Positions 44,801 through 51,932 of a stretch of 64,000 nucleotides of DNA are shown piece by piece. The notes under the pieces were generated by a model that saw nothing but the letters and a program-made list of their open reading frames with translations, was not told the DNA's origin and ran no database searches. The stretch's first letter is position 1, and the number at the start of each line of letters is the position of its first letter. The position numbers were made by a program, and so were the translations under genes. Source of the stretch: an uncultured Pirellulales bacterium (GTDB taxonomy: Bacteria > Planctomycetota > Planctomycetia > Pirellulales > Thermoguttaceae); assembly GCA_938015445.1 (NCBI GenBank), contig CALLPE010000010.1, positions 1 to 64,000 on the forward strand, given 5' to 3'.

Positions 44801-46337
44801 CGGCGTGTTGGACCAGTTGTACATTGAAGCGCCGGTTAACTTTACGCTGGTATCACCGGCTGGGGCCGACCGGCTGTACAGTCCGCCCGGACAGCCACAG
44901 CTTTTTGTCCTCCCCTTGCCGCAGCCGATTGCCGGCGAGCATCGGGTACGGTTGTTGGGAACGATGCTCTTCGCGCCGGGCGAGCGCGTATCGGCTCCGG
45001 CCCTGCAATTGAAATCGGCCACCAAACCGCGGCGACTGTTGGCACTGCCCAAACAAGTGCAAGGGCAGACGGCGGCTTGGGAAACCCGAGGGCTTCGGCC
45101 CGCCGAGCCACCTAAAGACCTCGTCCCCCCCGAAGCTATCGGCGCAGTGGATTTCTACGAAGCAGTAGAAGAGTCATTCCATGCTGTTTTCCGACCGGGC
45201 GCGACCAGCAGCTCTCCACGTGTGGCTTTGGCCGACATCCGCTGTCGCTGGCAAACCGACGGCACTTATCATGCAGTGGCGGTGTTCGATGTCGAGCCAG
45301 GTAACGCCGATAGTCTGGTGCTCCAAGTGCCGACCGATTACCGCCTGCTGGGTGTGGATGTCGATGGCGTGCCCGTAGCCCCTGTTCGGGCCGCCTCCGA
45401 TCAGCCGGGGTTTTCGCATTGGGTGGTGCAGGCCGGGCCGTCGAAAGTTTGGCAGCGGATAACCGTTGCCTTCACCACGCCGCCGCAGCGCACCGCTCCA
45501 CAAAGGCAATTGTTGCTGGTCGCTCCGATGTTGACCGGGTTGCCTGTAGCGCAAACCCTATGGTCCGTAGTAGGCCCCCCGAATCTCTTGCAAGACCCAA
45601 CGCTCGCCGAAAACGCTATTCATCCCTGGCAAGCCGAAATCGTCCGGCTAAAACATCTGGCGGAGGTGCTGTATGCCGGCAGTACGCTAGGCGATGACGA
45701 CACCCGGTTGCTAAGCTCGTGGTATCGCACCTGGGCAGCCCGCATGGTCGCCGCGCGGCGCGAGGCAGAGACGCGGTTACTCGCCGCCAGCCGCGACCGC
45801 CTCGCCCGCGCCGCTGCGCTGGAACTGCAAACCCTTGGCCAGGAGCAGTCGCAATTGGCTAACCGGCTGGGAATGGTTCCAGTACTGGATGAGCTTTATC
45901 GGGAAACTCCGGTTGCTGCGACACGCGACGAGCTTTGGGCGGCAACGTTTCGCTCGGCGCCCAATCAGGCTTGTTATCGCTACACGGGCGCCGCCCCGCA
46001 GCTTGTGCTCCACTACCGTGCCACGCAAGCAGGCGATGTATGGCCGCGCTGGTTGCTAGCCGCCGGTTTGCTGGGTGTCGCCGTTGTCGCAGCGTTCGTC
46101 GTTCCATCCCAGCGCCTGGCCGCCAAAGTGCTCGGCTTGCTTGGCCGCTGGGCGAGCGGTTATCCGCACGCGCTCCTGGCAGCCCTGGGGCTAGCGTGGT
46201 GGCTATGGCTGAATCCGAGTATCGTGGGTCTGTTGATCGTGATGTTGAGCGTATATCTGGCGATTCGCCCGGCATACCGCAGCGCTCGGCCGACGCCGCC
46301 TTCGTCGATCGCCAGAATTCCGGCTTTTCCCAGATGA
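38865..46337 (+). CDS. Giant exported membrane protein (2490 aa) of two fused related units
   Basis: Coupled to the preceding gene by an ATGA overlap. A hydrophobic export segment lies at about residues 57-71. Unit 1 opens with VFVPIDQPKQWPREVRYVPI and has a long beta-rich region. It ends in hydrophobic helices at about 1210-1280 (LLGVAAFLLALVVG, AFILAALVLAAAALVLP). Directly after a Ser/Ala/His/Glu linker comes a second signal-peptide-like stretch (SAFVVALLCSALTTAAAEP, about 1355-1373). Unit 2 then opens with YQLLIPVDDQQRPAGDKYYL and ends in helices at about 2392-2470 (WLLAAGLLGVAVVAAFVV, LLAALGLAWWLWLNPS, IVGLLIVMLSVYLAI). It therefore reads as two paralogous exported, C-terminally anchored proteins fused in frame. 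No catalytic motif was seen. A cell-envelope structural or assembly role is only a guess. Confidence 0.88.
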   Translation: MIRQWRNTPGTVATGAASASRGSHCVEWQTAPASVRVRRCSDWFTRPPSATTRCAAWVLWTLLCLAWATARPGGGAENPSTVNAEQGITFRRVFVPIDQPKQWPREVRYVPIDRAEFEKLLGAIGGAGQLEAARTAAIAAAEYHARLAEPSLLVGQAVWQVVHRGKGAARLELQPCRLAIAAAHWADDQKLSVPIGLGPGGQLGALVDRGGKLQVQWSLAGKAGEDAAAVVFDLQLPDCPVNRLVIDLPKHLLPNLDVGHVQLGHHLDDNVRRWQINLGGHNRVQLRLRQADEHSTRPPTPLVRQNMVYQLEPHGLSLSAELRLDAVFAPLERIEMILGPGLQLTEARLGELDLPCRLGKSADDGSTSAVLTFPTAIDDNGRVLSIRALAPLPLGTSYRLPGIAFKNVSWQSGTIKLVVGDGVILKRLVPIEARQLPGDPLLGWTQLQCFAPQAGAEVLVARREPVLVVNSGVTLTLSTGETAARVIADLSAKGGSIFTAEAELWPAWQIDSIDSTPPGAIEDWSVTKSEDNKQRLSIRLARAIGDGQPMRLAVTARRLRSPLKQELTWNDLLPLRFVGASGQPTLIAIRAADQYHLRLSGAERLKRVDYRALSQTQRELLVELAGAVVFEEDSGAHQLRAALESRQPTFSSSITVEAEAAVGWLRETYSIRCTPQAGAISRVLVRLSQRREEPLRWATVPDNKPPLSARLITDKGQLSDPHGGQETWELTLLRPVSGPLEISGWRRTPLHGRTAIAMAALPEAAAQEGRVVVSSPAPKSIQLRSEGLVRIAPEFRQSSRSHSVCGVYRYQPVADVLDGGGKLWVSVAEEDPTADAVVWLAHLQSCYDTDSARHAARFRIQNSGARAATIALPEQASADDVELSVNQQRTACQWQTEDGRRRLVVDLPSHERFVTVSVGFSTTSSKLGAAGVLVAPWPEIDLPIVSQYWTVWLPSGYAASCHDLRWPWLSEPAPTILQRLLGPLARSAQAQLFDPIDPRTWPIPNPNRIQHDEASEKAQALLQWLGSALPDDGPAGPWARVIGLNLSDAPAVRLLVDAPALAEIGITPQSLVTPLRAVGPTERAVRLLQSSRLAVLVCGDHIVLTSAVQCALWRQWLEPLEFPNVFRVLTGPLSDVLQPSAQSGQTGLVETLGQTGLVEADVWIHQPAQPRSAWGGELSAIEAGLLIEARPGCRLQVSGVEARLAYAHLPTMRLLGVAAFLLALVVGRWRSNRSSRAFILAALVLAAAALVLPHWYYLPASGAMLGCLTHLACASWLRWGRMATSARAAAGRTHSVVGGAGIVLPGDHNSTAAEEADSPQAAIAPEGATHESAAHESAARKSEADSGTAPGALAGGSAFVVALLCSALTTAAAEPTRLHNQPAKVYQLLIPVDDQQRPAGDKYYLPEKMYEDLSRLAANVKRQQQGWLLAGAVYKGELSREVAADKYRIERLQAIFDLQVLGEAMQVRLPMRRDEVSLAPDAASVDGRPVLPVWESDGTALVVEVAQPGRHLLELTLEPVARDADSTTAVEISIPPAPVSRLELLLPSGAPAVRVPSAVGKVLRQDDPPQLVAELGPTDKLYIDWAGSAAPASSLAVEVEQLCWLRIKPGAVELAARLRLRAPKGQVRQLRLLADPRLRLLPAQKSDGPKAEQGPESGGLQSLLLSWDQPLPERTTLELTFRLSGSLGVGNITFPVLLVPEAKTTRQLIALTADSSLEHVVAHNAGWEPMEPRDFQAAWDKTAVMPMAAFRQTAAPEGFGQAARPELVLAVRPRPARITVQEQSLVLRCSEQEIAVQYGATIFAEEESELQLRLTAPPDLLPSSISLVQDEVDRVAAWSQSDDGRIDVFLTVRISGRSQLTLHGRLPSTLRKKQPLPLICLEQQERTPVRVLIYRTPPVQVLLAKIPGLTELEAQSISAPAGQAGRLVHGIQIEAAQLPKLGFMVVANRPEVSTEQVTWFYRQGDAWLAELECRISVTGGVLDQLYIEAPVNFTLVSPAGADRLYSPPGQPQLFVLPLPQPIAGEHRVRLLGTMLFAPGERVSAPALQLKSATKPRRLLALPKQVQGQTAAWETRGLRPAEPPKDLVPPEAIGAVDFYEAVEESFHAVFRPGATSSSPRVALADIRCRWQTDGTYHAVAVFDVEPGNADSLVLQVPTDYRLLGVDVDGVPVAPVRAASDQPGFSHWVVQAGPSKVWQRITVAFTTPPQRTAPQRQLLLVAPMLTGLPVAQTLWSVVGPPNLLQDPTLAENAIHPWQAEIVRLKHLAEVLYAGSTLGDDDTRLLSSWYRTWAARMVAARREAETRLLAASRDRLARAAALELQTLGQEQSQLANRLGMVPVLDELYRETPVAATRDELWAATFRSAPNQACYRYTGAAPQLVLHYRATQAGDVWPRWLLAAGLLGVAVVAAFVVPSQRLAAKVLGLLGRWASGYPHALLAALGLAWWLWLNPSIVGLLIVMLSVYLAIRPAYRSARPTPPSSIARIPAFPR
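42294..42341 (+). repeat. In-frame 27-bp direct repeat in the giant gene
   Basis: GGCCA(A/G)ACTGG(C/T)CTGGTGGAA at 42294 and 42321 encodes GQTGLVE twice, just before the unit-1 transmembrane region. Confidence 0.88.
42852..42896 (+). repeat. In-frame 15-bp repeats in the inter-unit linker
   Basis: CATGAATCAGCCGCG at 42852 and 42867 and a decayed copy at 42882 encode HESAA-HESAA-RKSEA. They lie between the unit-1 membrane helices and the second signal-like segment. Confidence 0.9.
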
Positions 46338-46498
46338 GCCGAATCGGTTGCAGCTTTCGGATGGCTCGCTTTCGTCCATTGCTGTGGCACGCCGGTCGTG
46401 TGTCGGCGAACGATCCGGCGGCGCGCTTTCAAAGCCAACGCGGCCGTAATGCCTTCTTAAACTCATGCAGTGTGTGCGCGCACAATCGGGCGGCGCTT

Positions 46499-47107
46499 TC
46501 AAAACGGTTTGCCACACAGGCGCGAGACCAAACATTCCGACAGCACTACCACGTCTTCGCTGCAAAGGAAGCTCTCGATGTTTTCCGGCAATAGCAGCGT
46601 GGCCGACGGCGGGAACTCCTCGTCCGGCGCGTGCCAGATCAGCCCGATCGACACTCGCGGAAACACCCGAAACTCACACGCCACCGTGCCCTCGTGCAGA
46701 GCGCCCTCGGCCAGTTTTGCGCCCAGCGCAGCCGCGGCGTTGCGCAACAATTCCGCGCTGCGTCCCACGGTCGCGCAGAGCCGCTGCGTGGTGCGCTGGT
46801 TATAAACCGAAGCGTACGCTCGAGCAGTAGGAAGATCGGCAAATGTGACCCTGGGCGGGCAGACAACCGGGCGCCCCTTCACCGCCAAGTAGTGCAGCGC
46901 CAGTATGGCCCAGGCGGGCCGTACCGGCTGGCCGTCGTCTAAAGCCACGCTTGAGCCTTGCAGGTCGATTACAAAGGCATCATTCAGCACCGGCAACCGC
47001 CATCGCATTCCAATCGGCTCGGCCCCTAGCCAGCAGAGCTGTTCGGCCGACTGCCCCTGCAAGGCCTCAAAAGCCAGTTCCCTCGCACGGCGAAGATTAT
47101 CCTGCAA
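46499..47107 (-). CDS. DUF3786-domain protein
   Basis: 202 residues with a TTG start at 47107, supported by AGGAG six bases upstream. The pattern matches DUF3786: a Leu/Ala-rich start, PVRPAWAILALHYLAVKGRP, FADLPTARAYASVYNQRT, PRVSIGLIWHAPDEEFPPSA and LLPENIESFLCSEDVVVLSE. In my knowledge DUF3786 occurs mainly in anaerobes and often near CODH/ACS or corrinoid methyltransferase genes; its biochemical role is not established. Here it is divergent from the CODH/ACS operon with a 413-base gap, which supports a connection to corrinoid or CODH metabolism. The cysteines are not arranged as an obvious metal site. Confidence 0.85.
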   Translation of the reverse strand: MQDNLRRARELAFEALQGQSAEQLCWLGAEPIGMRWRLPVLNDAFVIDLQGSSVALDDGQPVRPAWAILALHYLAVKGRPVVCPPRVTFADLPTARAYASVYNQRTTQRLCATVGRSAELLRNAAAALGAKLAEGALHEGTVACEFRVFPRVSIGLIWHAPDEEFPPSATLLLPENIESFLCSEDVVVLSECLVSRLCGKPF

Positions 47108-47520
47108 TTTTTTCTCCTATGTTCTAGCCGGTACAATCCTCAGCGCAGCTCGGCGTGCCTCCGTGCAGGTTGTCGAGCAACTAGCTTATGATAATACAGA
47201 TCACTTCACCTGCCGCAGCGGACCAGTATCGAGCACCGAGCTGGGGGTGTAGCGCGCCATTGAACTACATACACGAATCAGGAGCAAGCACAGCCGTGGT
47301 ATTTCAATTGCCTCCCGTGCGTGGTCTATTGGGGTACAACCAATTTGGCAATGTGTGTACTATGTGAAAATACAGTGTCGGATATATGTTTAGACAGCAG
47401 TTTTTGGTATAATTCGGCTTGAAGATGCCCCGCAGGGGCCTCGCATTTACGCTCGGGGTCAGTGGTCGATCGTCCTTCGCCGCAACGGTTTCGAGCGCTA
47501 TGGCCAAAGAGGAAATTCCA
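47108..47520. promoter_or_regulatory. Divergent DUF3786-cooS control region
   Basis: 413 bases, noticeably more AT-rich toward the cooS side. TATAAT at 47408-47413 is a good -10 hexamer. A matching -35 at the ideal distance is poor (TATGTT; TTTAGACA lies nearer), so regulated or activator-dependent initiation is possible. A GCCCC-GCA-GGGGC hairpin at 47427-47439 would lie close to the transcript start. The cooS ribosome binding site AGAGGA precedes ATG 47521. No gene is seen in the gap. Confidence 0.4.
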
Positions 47521-49506
47521 ATGTCAGAGCAAAAACAGCGATCCGTCGATCCGGCCGTATTGGAAATGGTGGAAGTGGCCGCGGCCCGCAGCGTGCAAAC
47601 CATCTGGGACCGCCTGGAAGCTCAAAAGGCACAGTGTCGTTTCGGCCGCGACGGTCTGTGTTGCCGCATGTGTTTTATGGGCCCCTGCCGAGTCACCGAA
47701 GAAGGCAAAGGCCCGCAGCAGGGCATTTGCGGCGCGACGGCCGAAACCATCGTGGCCCGAAACCTCTTGCGTCACGTAGCCGGCGGAGCGGCTGCCCACT
47801 CGGACCACGGGCGGGAAATCGTCAAGACGCTTCTGCTGGCAGCCAAAGGCGAGTCGAAGGCCTATCAGATTCGCAGTCCTGGGCGGATGCGGGCGCTGGC
47901 CGCCGAATTCGGATTACCGCTGGACGGACGCTCTGACTCGGACGTGGCTGCCGAATTGGCACAGCTTTATCTAGCCGAGTTCGGCAAGCAAGACGGCACA
48001 CTGCTCAACCTCTCCCGTGCACCAGAGGCTCAGCGCAACTACTGGCGCGCAGCCGGCGTTACCCCCCGAAGTGTGGACCGCGAAATCGTCACCGGCGTTC
48101 ACATGACCACCATGGGCGTGGATAACGATCCGGAGCACCTGCTGCTGGCTGCTGCCCGGGTTGCCCTTGCCGATGGCTGGGGCGGCTCGATGATCGCCAC
48201 CGACCTGTCTGATGTCCTGTTCGGCGAGCCAGAGCCGCTGCGTTCGGCGGCCAACTTAGGCGTGCTGAAAGAGGATCACGTCAATATCCTAGTGCATGGG
48301 CACGAGCCAACGCTGTCCGACGTCATCGCTGCCGTCTCGCGCGACCCGGATATCGTTGCCGAAGCAAACGCCGCCGGAGCAAAGGGCGTCAATCTGGCGG
48401 GAATCTGCTGCACGGCCAACGAGATTCTGATGCGCCACGGAATTCCCATTGCCGGCAACTTCCTACAGCAAGAACTGGCCGTGATGACCGGGGCGATCGA
48501 CCTGCTCCTGGTAGACGTGCAGTGCGTCTTCCCGGCGCTGGCCCGACTGCAAGAGTGCTTCCATACCAAAGTCGTTTCCACCAGTCCCAAGGCCAAGTTT
48601 CCCGGAGCCGAACACATCGAGTTCCACGAGGAAAATGCGCTAGATTGCGCGCGGCGCATAGTGCGGATGGCCATCGAGAGCTTCCGCCGCCGCGATCCGG
48701 CGATGGTGCGCATTCCCAAAGTGCATGAGCGGCTGGTAGCCGGCTTTACCACCCAGGTGGTCTTCAGAATCCTCGGCGGACGTTACCGCCCCAGCTTTCG
48801 ACCGCTCAACGACGGCATCCAGGCAGGCCGGTTGCGCGGGGTGGCCGGGGTGGTGGGCTGCAACAATCCTAAGTTCACCCACGACCAGTGCCACTTGGCC
48901 ATGGTGCGCGAATTGCTCCGCAACGACGTGCTGGTGGTGCAAACCGGCTGTAGCGCCATCGCCTGCGGCAAAGGAGGATTGCTGGCCCCCGAGGCCGCCG
49001 CCAAATATGCCGGCAAGGGGCTTCAAGAGATATGCGAAGCGGTTGGGATACCGCCGGTGCTTCATCTGGGCGCATGCGTAGACAACTCGCGCATCCTCAC
49101 CGCCTGTGCCGAGATGGTCAAAGAAGGCGGCATCGGCGATAGCTTCGACAAACTGCCGGTCGTCGGCGCCGCCCCCGAATGGATGAGCGAGAAAGCCATC
49201 GCCATCGGCATGTACTTCGTGGCCAGTGGAATATCGGTGGTGATCGGCCAGCCGTTGCCGGTCGAGGGGAGCCGGGTAGTCGTCGATTTCCTTACCCGGA
49301 AAATGCGCGACTTTTTCGGCGCCACCTGGAGCTTCCAGCCCGACCCGATCAAAGCGGCACATCTGATGATCGATCATTTGGACCGCAAACGGGCCGAACT
49401 AGGCTTGCCGCCGCCGATGTACGAGGTGCCCTACGCGCCCCAGGTCGGCGACGAGTCGTTGGTGTTCGCCGCGGCGGCCGCGCCGGCGCCCAGTGCCGCT
49501 TCGTAG
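47521..49506 (+). CDS. cooS/acsA: Anaerobic Ni-Fe CO dehydrogenase catalytic subunit
   Basis: Interconverts CO and CO2; as the beta subunit of the CODH/ACS complex it supplies CO to acetyl-CoA synthase. 661 residues (Moorella AcsA about 674). ATG 47521 follows AGAGGA by 8 bases; a longer open frame upstream lacks conservation. The N-terminal cysteine cluster CRFGRDGLCCRMCFMGPCR plus GICGA provides the D- and B-cluster ligands. C-cluster ligands appear in order: AGICCTANE, VDVQC, VVGCNNPK, QTGCSAIACGK and LGACVDNSR. All key cysteines look present. It is the first gene of a same-strand operon with acsB, acsC, acsV, acsD and acsE. The maturation ATPase cooC is not in the window. Confidence 0.97.
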   Translation: MSEQKQRSVDPAVLEMVEVAAARSVQTIWDRLEAQKAQCRFGRDGLCCRMCFMGPCRVTEEGKGPQQGICGATAETIVARNLLRHVAGGAAAHSDHGREIVKTLLLAAKGESKAYQIRSPGRMRALAAEFGLPLDGRSDSDVAAELAQLYLAEFGKQDGTLLNLSRAPEAQRNYWRAAGVTPRSVDREIVTGVHMTTMGVDNDPEHLLLAAARVALADGWGGSMIATDLSDVLFGEPEPLRSAANLGVLKEDHVNILVHGHEPTLSDVIAAVSRDPDIVAEANAAGAKGVNLAGICCTANEILMRHGIPIAGNFLQQELAVMTGAIDLLLVDVQCVFPALARLQECFHTKVVSTSPKAKFPGAEHIEFHEENALDCARRIVRMAIESFRRRDPAMVRIPKVHERLVAGFTTQVVFRILGGRYRPSFRPLNDGIQAGRLRGVAGVVGCNNPKFTHDQCHLAMVRELLRNDVLVVQTGCSAIACGKGGLLAPEAAAKYAGKGLQEICEAVGIPPVLHLGACVDNSRILTACAEMVKEGGIGDSFDKLPVVGAAPEWMSEKAIAIGMYFVASGISVVIGQPLPVEGSRVVVDFLTRKMRDFFGATWSFQPDPIKAAHLMIDHLDRKRAELGLPPPMYEVPYAPQVGDESLVFAAAAAPAPSAAS

Positions 49507-49597
49507 TGTACGGCAGAGCACGGTAGTGCGCCGCCGCTAGGGCATTCTGATGGAAGTGCGGCTCGGCATAAGCTTGACCTAGCCAGAGGGAAAGTTC

Positions 49598-51802
49598 ATG
49601 TCCAAGCAAGTCTTCACGCAAGTCATTCGTGGTGCGCATCAATGGGTCAGACAAGCCGAAGATGCTTTGGCCAAAGCTCTGGAGCAGCACGGGCCAGACA
49701 AGCCCGTTGGTTGGGGGCCGCAAACGGCGTACTTTTTGCCCATGTCGTACGCCTTGATGGGTTTGGAGGTCCGAACCGTGGGCGACTTGCGCGAACAAGT
49801 GGCCCACGCGCGCGAGCTTCTGCGCCCCGTGCCATCCGATGAGCTGTGGTTGCCTTACTTAGGCGATGGGTTGGACGCCGGCGCTGCCACCATGCTCGCC
49901 CAAGAGGTGTTGGCAGCGCTGCGGACCGTCGACGGGTACACGCCCCCGCCTGGTTGGCAAGGCTTCATATCCGATACCATCATGCGCGAGTTGGGCATAC
50001 AACTAGTCGATGGGCGCATGCCCGGCTTCGCCCTGATACTCGGCCCAGCCCCCACTACCGAAATAGCTGTAAAAGTGGTCCGCGAACTCCAGAAGCGGAA
50101 TATTCTGGTCTTCCTCTGCGCCAACCGAAACGGCAAAACGATGCGCGACCAGATGGTCGAAGGCGGTGTGTTCGGCGACGACGCCCCCCTGGAAGAATGT
50201 TGGGACCTATATGTAGTGCCCGTTGGCCCCGACACGCTGGATGGGATTTACGTGCTCAACTGGTCCATCCGCAGCGCACTGACCTACGGTGGCCACAAAC
50301 GCGGCGAGGCCCGCAAGTGCCTCGACTACACTAAACGACGCATCCATGCCTTCGGTATCACTTTCGGCGAAATACCCGACGACTGGTACGCCATGGGCGC
50401 CGGGGCGATTTTGATGGGCTATCCGGTCATCTCCGATTCCCCAACCACACCCGAAATACGACCCACCGGTGTGACCGTCCGCGAAGAACTGGTCGTGCAA
50501 ACCGATTACGACCAATTGGTGCCCACCTGTATCGAGACCCGGGCCGTCAAGGTCAAGGTCGAGAAAATCGACATTCCCGTCGGTTACGCAGCCGCCTTCG
50601 AAGGCGAACGCGTGCGCAAGGAGGACATGCATGTGCAGTTCGGGTACAAGTATTCTCCAGCGCTTGAGTACCTCCGCACGGTCGAGCCGGGAGAAATACA
50701 AGACGGCAAGATCGAGTTGTTCGGGCCAGACATCGACTCGGTGGCCCCGGGCGGTGCTATGCCCCTGGGATTGGAAGTGCTCGTGGCCGGACGGAAAATG
50801 GCCCGCGACTTCGAAGGCATCCTGGAACGGCAAATCCACCGCTGGACCAGCCACGCTATGGGGTTCATGCACACCGGCCAGCGTGACCAGATCTGGTGCC
50901 GGGTGAGCAAGAAGGCGTTCGAGGCCGGCTTCCGCCTGCGGCACCTGGGCGTGATAATGCACGCCAAAATACACGAGGAATACGGTGGCATCGTGGACAA
51001 AGTCGCCGTCCGTATTTACACCGACGCCGAGCAAGTGCGCGCCAAGATCGAGGAGGCCCGCAAAGCATTCGCCTATCGCGACGACCGCATCGCTGGCATG
51101 ACCGACGAATCGGTCGATGTCTTCTACAGTTGCACCGTCTGCCAAAGCTACGCCCCCGACCATGTGTGCGTGATCACACCGCAACGGCTCGGCTTGTGCG
51201 GGGCATACAACTGGCTGGACGGTCGCGCCAACTACGAGATCAATCCCTCTGGCCCCAACCAGCCCATCCCTAAAGGACGCATCATCGATTCCATAAAAGG
51301 AGAATGGGAAGGGGTCAATAAGTTCGTGTACGAGCACTCCAACCGCAAAGTGGAACGGTTCTGCGCCTATAGTCTGCTGGAGGCGCCCATGACCAGTTGC
51401 GGCTGCTTCGAGTGCATCGTGGCCATACTTCCGCTGACCAACGGCGTAATGGTGGTCAACCGCGAGTTTCCTGAGGTTACCCCATCGGGAATGAGCTTCG
51501 GCGAACTGGCCTCGATAACCGGCGGCGGGGCGCAGACGCCGGGATTCGTGGGCGTGGGACGATTGTATCTTTCCAGCCCCAAGTTCCTCTCCGCCGACGG
51601 TGGAATCAAACGCATAGTATGGATGCCCAAACAGCTTAAAGAGGCTATCAGGGAACGGTTCCAAAAAGAGGCCCAACGCATCGGCGAGCCAGATCTGCTG
51701 GACAAAATCGCCACCGAGGACGACGCAAGAACCGAAGAGGAGATTCTGGCGCACTTGGAGAAGGTAAATCATCCGGTGCTTTCCCTCAGTCCGTTGATGT
51801 GA
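49598..51802 (+). CDS. acsB: Acetyl-CoA synthase, CODH/ACS alpha subunit
   Basis: Joins CO, a methyl group from the corrinoid protein and CoA to make acetyl-CoA. 734 residues, against 729 for Moorella AcsB. ATG 49598 follows AGAGGGAAAG. A-cluster cysteines are visible: SCTVCQSYAPDHVC (about 510-523), GLCGAYNW, and SCGCFEC (about 601-607) with the proximal and distal Ni ligands Cys-Gly-Cys. The N-terminal CODH-contacting domain is present (bacterial AcsB form), unlike the shorter archaeal CdhC. It sits 91 bases after cooS and 130 before acsC, all same strand. Confidence 0.97.
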   Translation: MSKQVFTQVIRGAHQWVRQAEDALAKALEQHGPDKPVGWGPQTAYFLPMSYALMGLEVRTVGDLREQVAHARELLRPVPSDELWLPYLGDGLDAGAATMLAQEVLAALRTVDGYTPPPGWQGFISDTIMRELGIQLVDGRMPGFALILGPAPTTEIAVKVVRELQKRNILVFLCANRNGKTMRDQMVEGGVFGDDAPLEECWDLYVVPVGPDTLDGIYVLNWSIRSALTYGGHKRGEARKCLDYTKRRIHAFGITFGEIPDDWYAMGAGAILMGYPVISDSPTTPEIRPTGVTVREELVVQTDYDQLVPTCIETRAVKVKVEKIDIPVGYAAAFEGERVRKEDMHVQFGYKYSPALEYLRTVEPGEIQDGKIELFGPDIDSVAPGGAMPLGLEVLVAGRKMARDFEGILERQIHRWTSHAMGFMHTGQRDQIWCRVSKKAFEAGFRLRHLGVIMHAKIHEEYGGIVDKVAVRIYTDAEQVRAKIEEARKAFAYRDDRIAGMTDESVDVFYSCTVCQSYAPDHVCVITPQRLGLCGAYNWLDGRANYEINPSGPNQPIPKGRIIDSIKGEWEGVNKFVYEHSNRKVERFCAYSLLEAPMTSCGCFECIVAILPLTNGVMVVNREFPEVTPSGMSFGELASITGGGAQTPGFVGVGRLYLSSPKFLSADGGIKRIVWMPKQLKEAIRERFQKEAQRIGEPDLLDKIATEDDARTEEEILAHLEKVNHPVLSLSPLM

Positions 51803-51932
51803 CACCGCGCCAAGCCGCCGCTGCTCCCCGTTGCGCGGGCGTTGTTTTCTGGTGGGGCAACATTGGGAATAGATCGGCGTAGGGGGATCACCGACGGCAC
51901 TAGGTCATCAGCAAATCTTGCGAGGGTAAACA

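Noticed and set aside
47419-47520. Longer N-terminus for cooS
   Set aside because: The extra 34 residues are not conserved in the family, and ATG 47521 has a good AGAGGA site.
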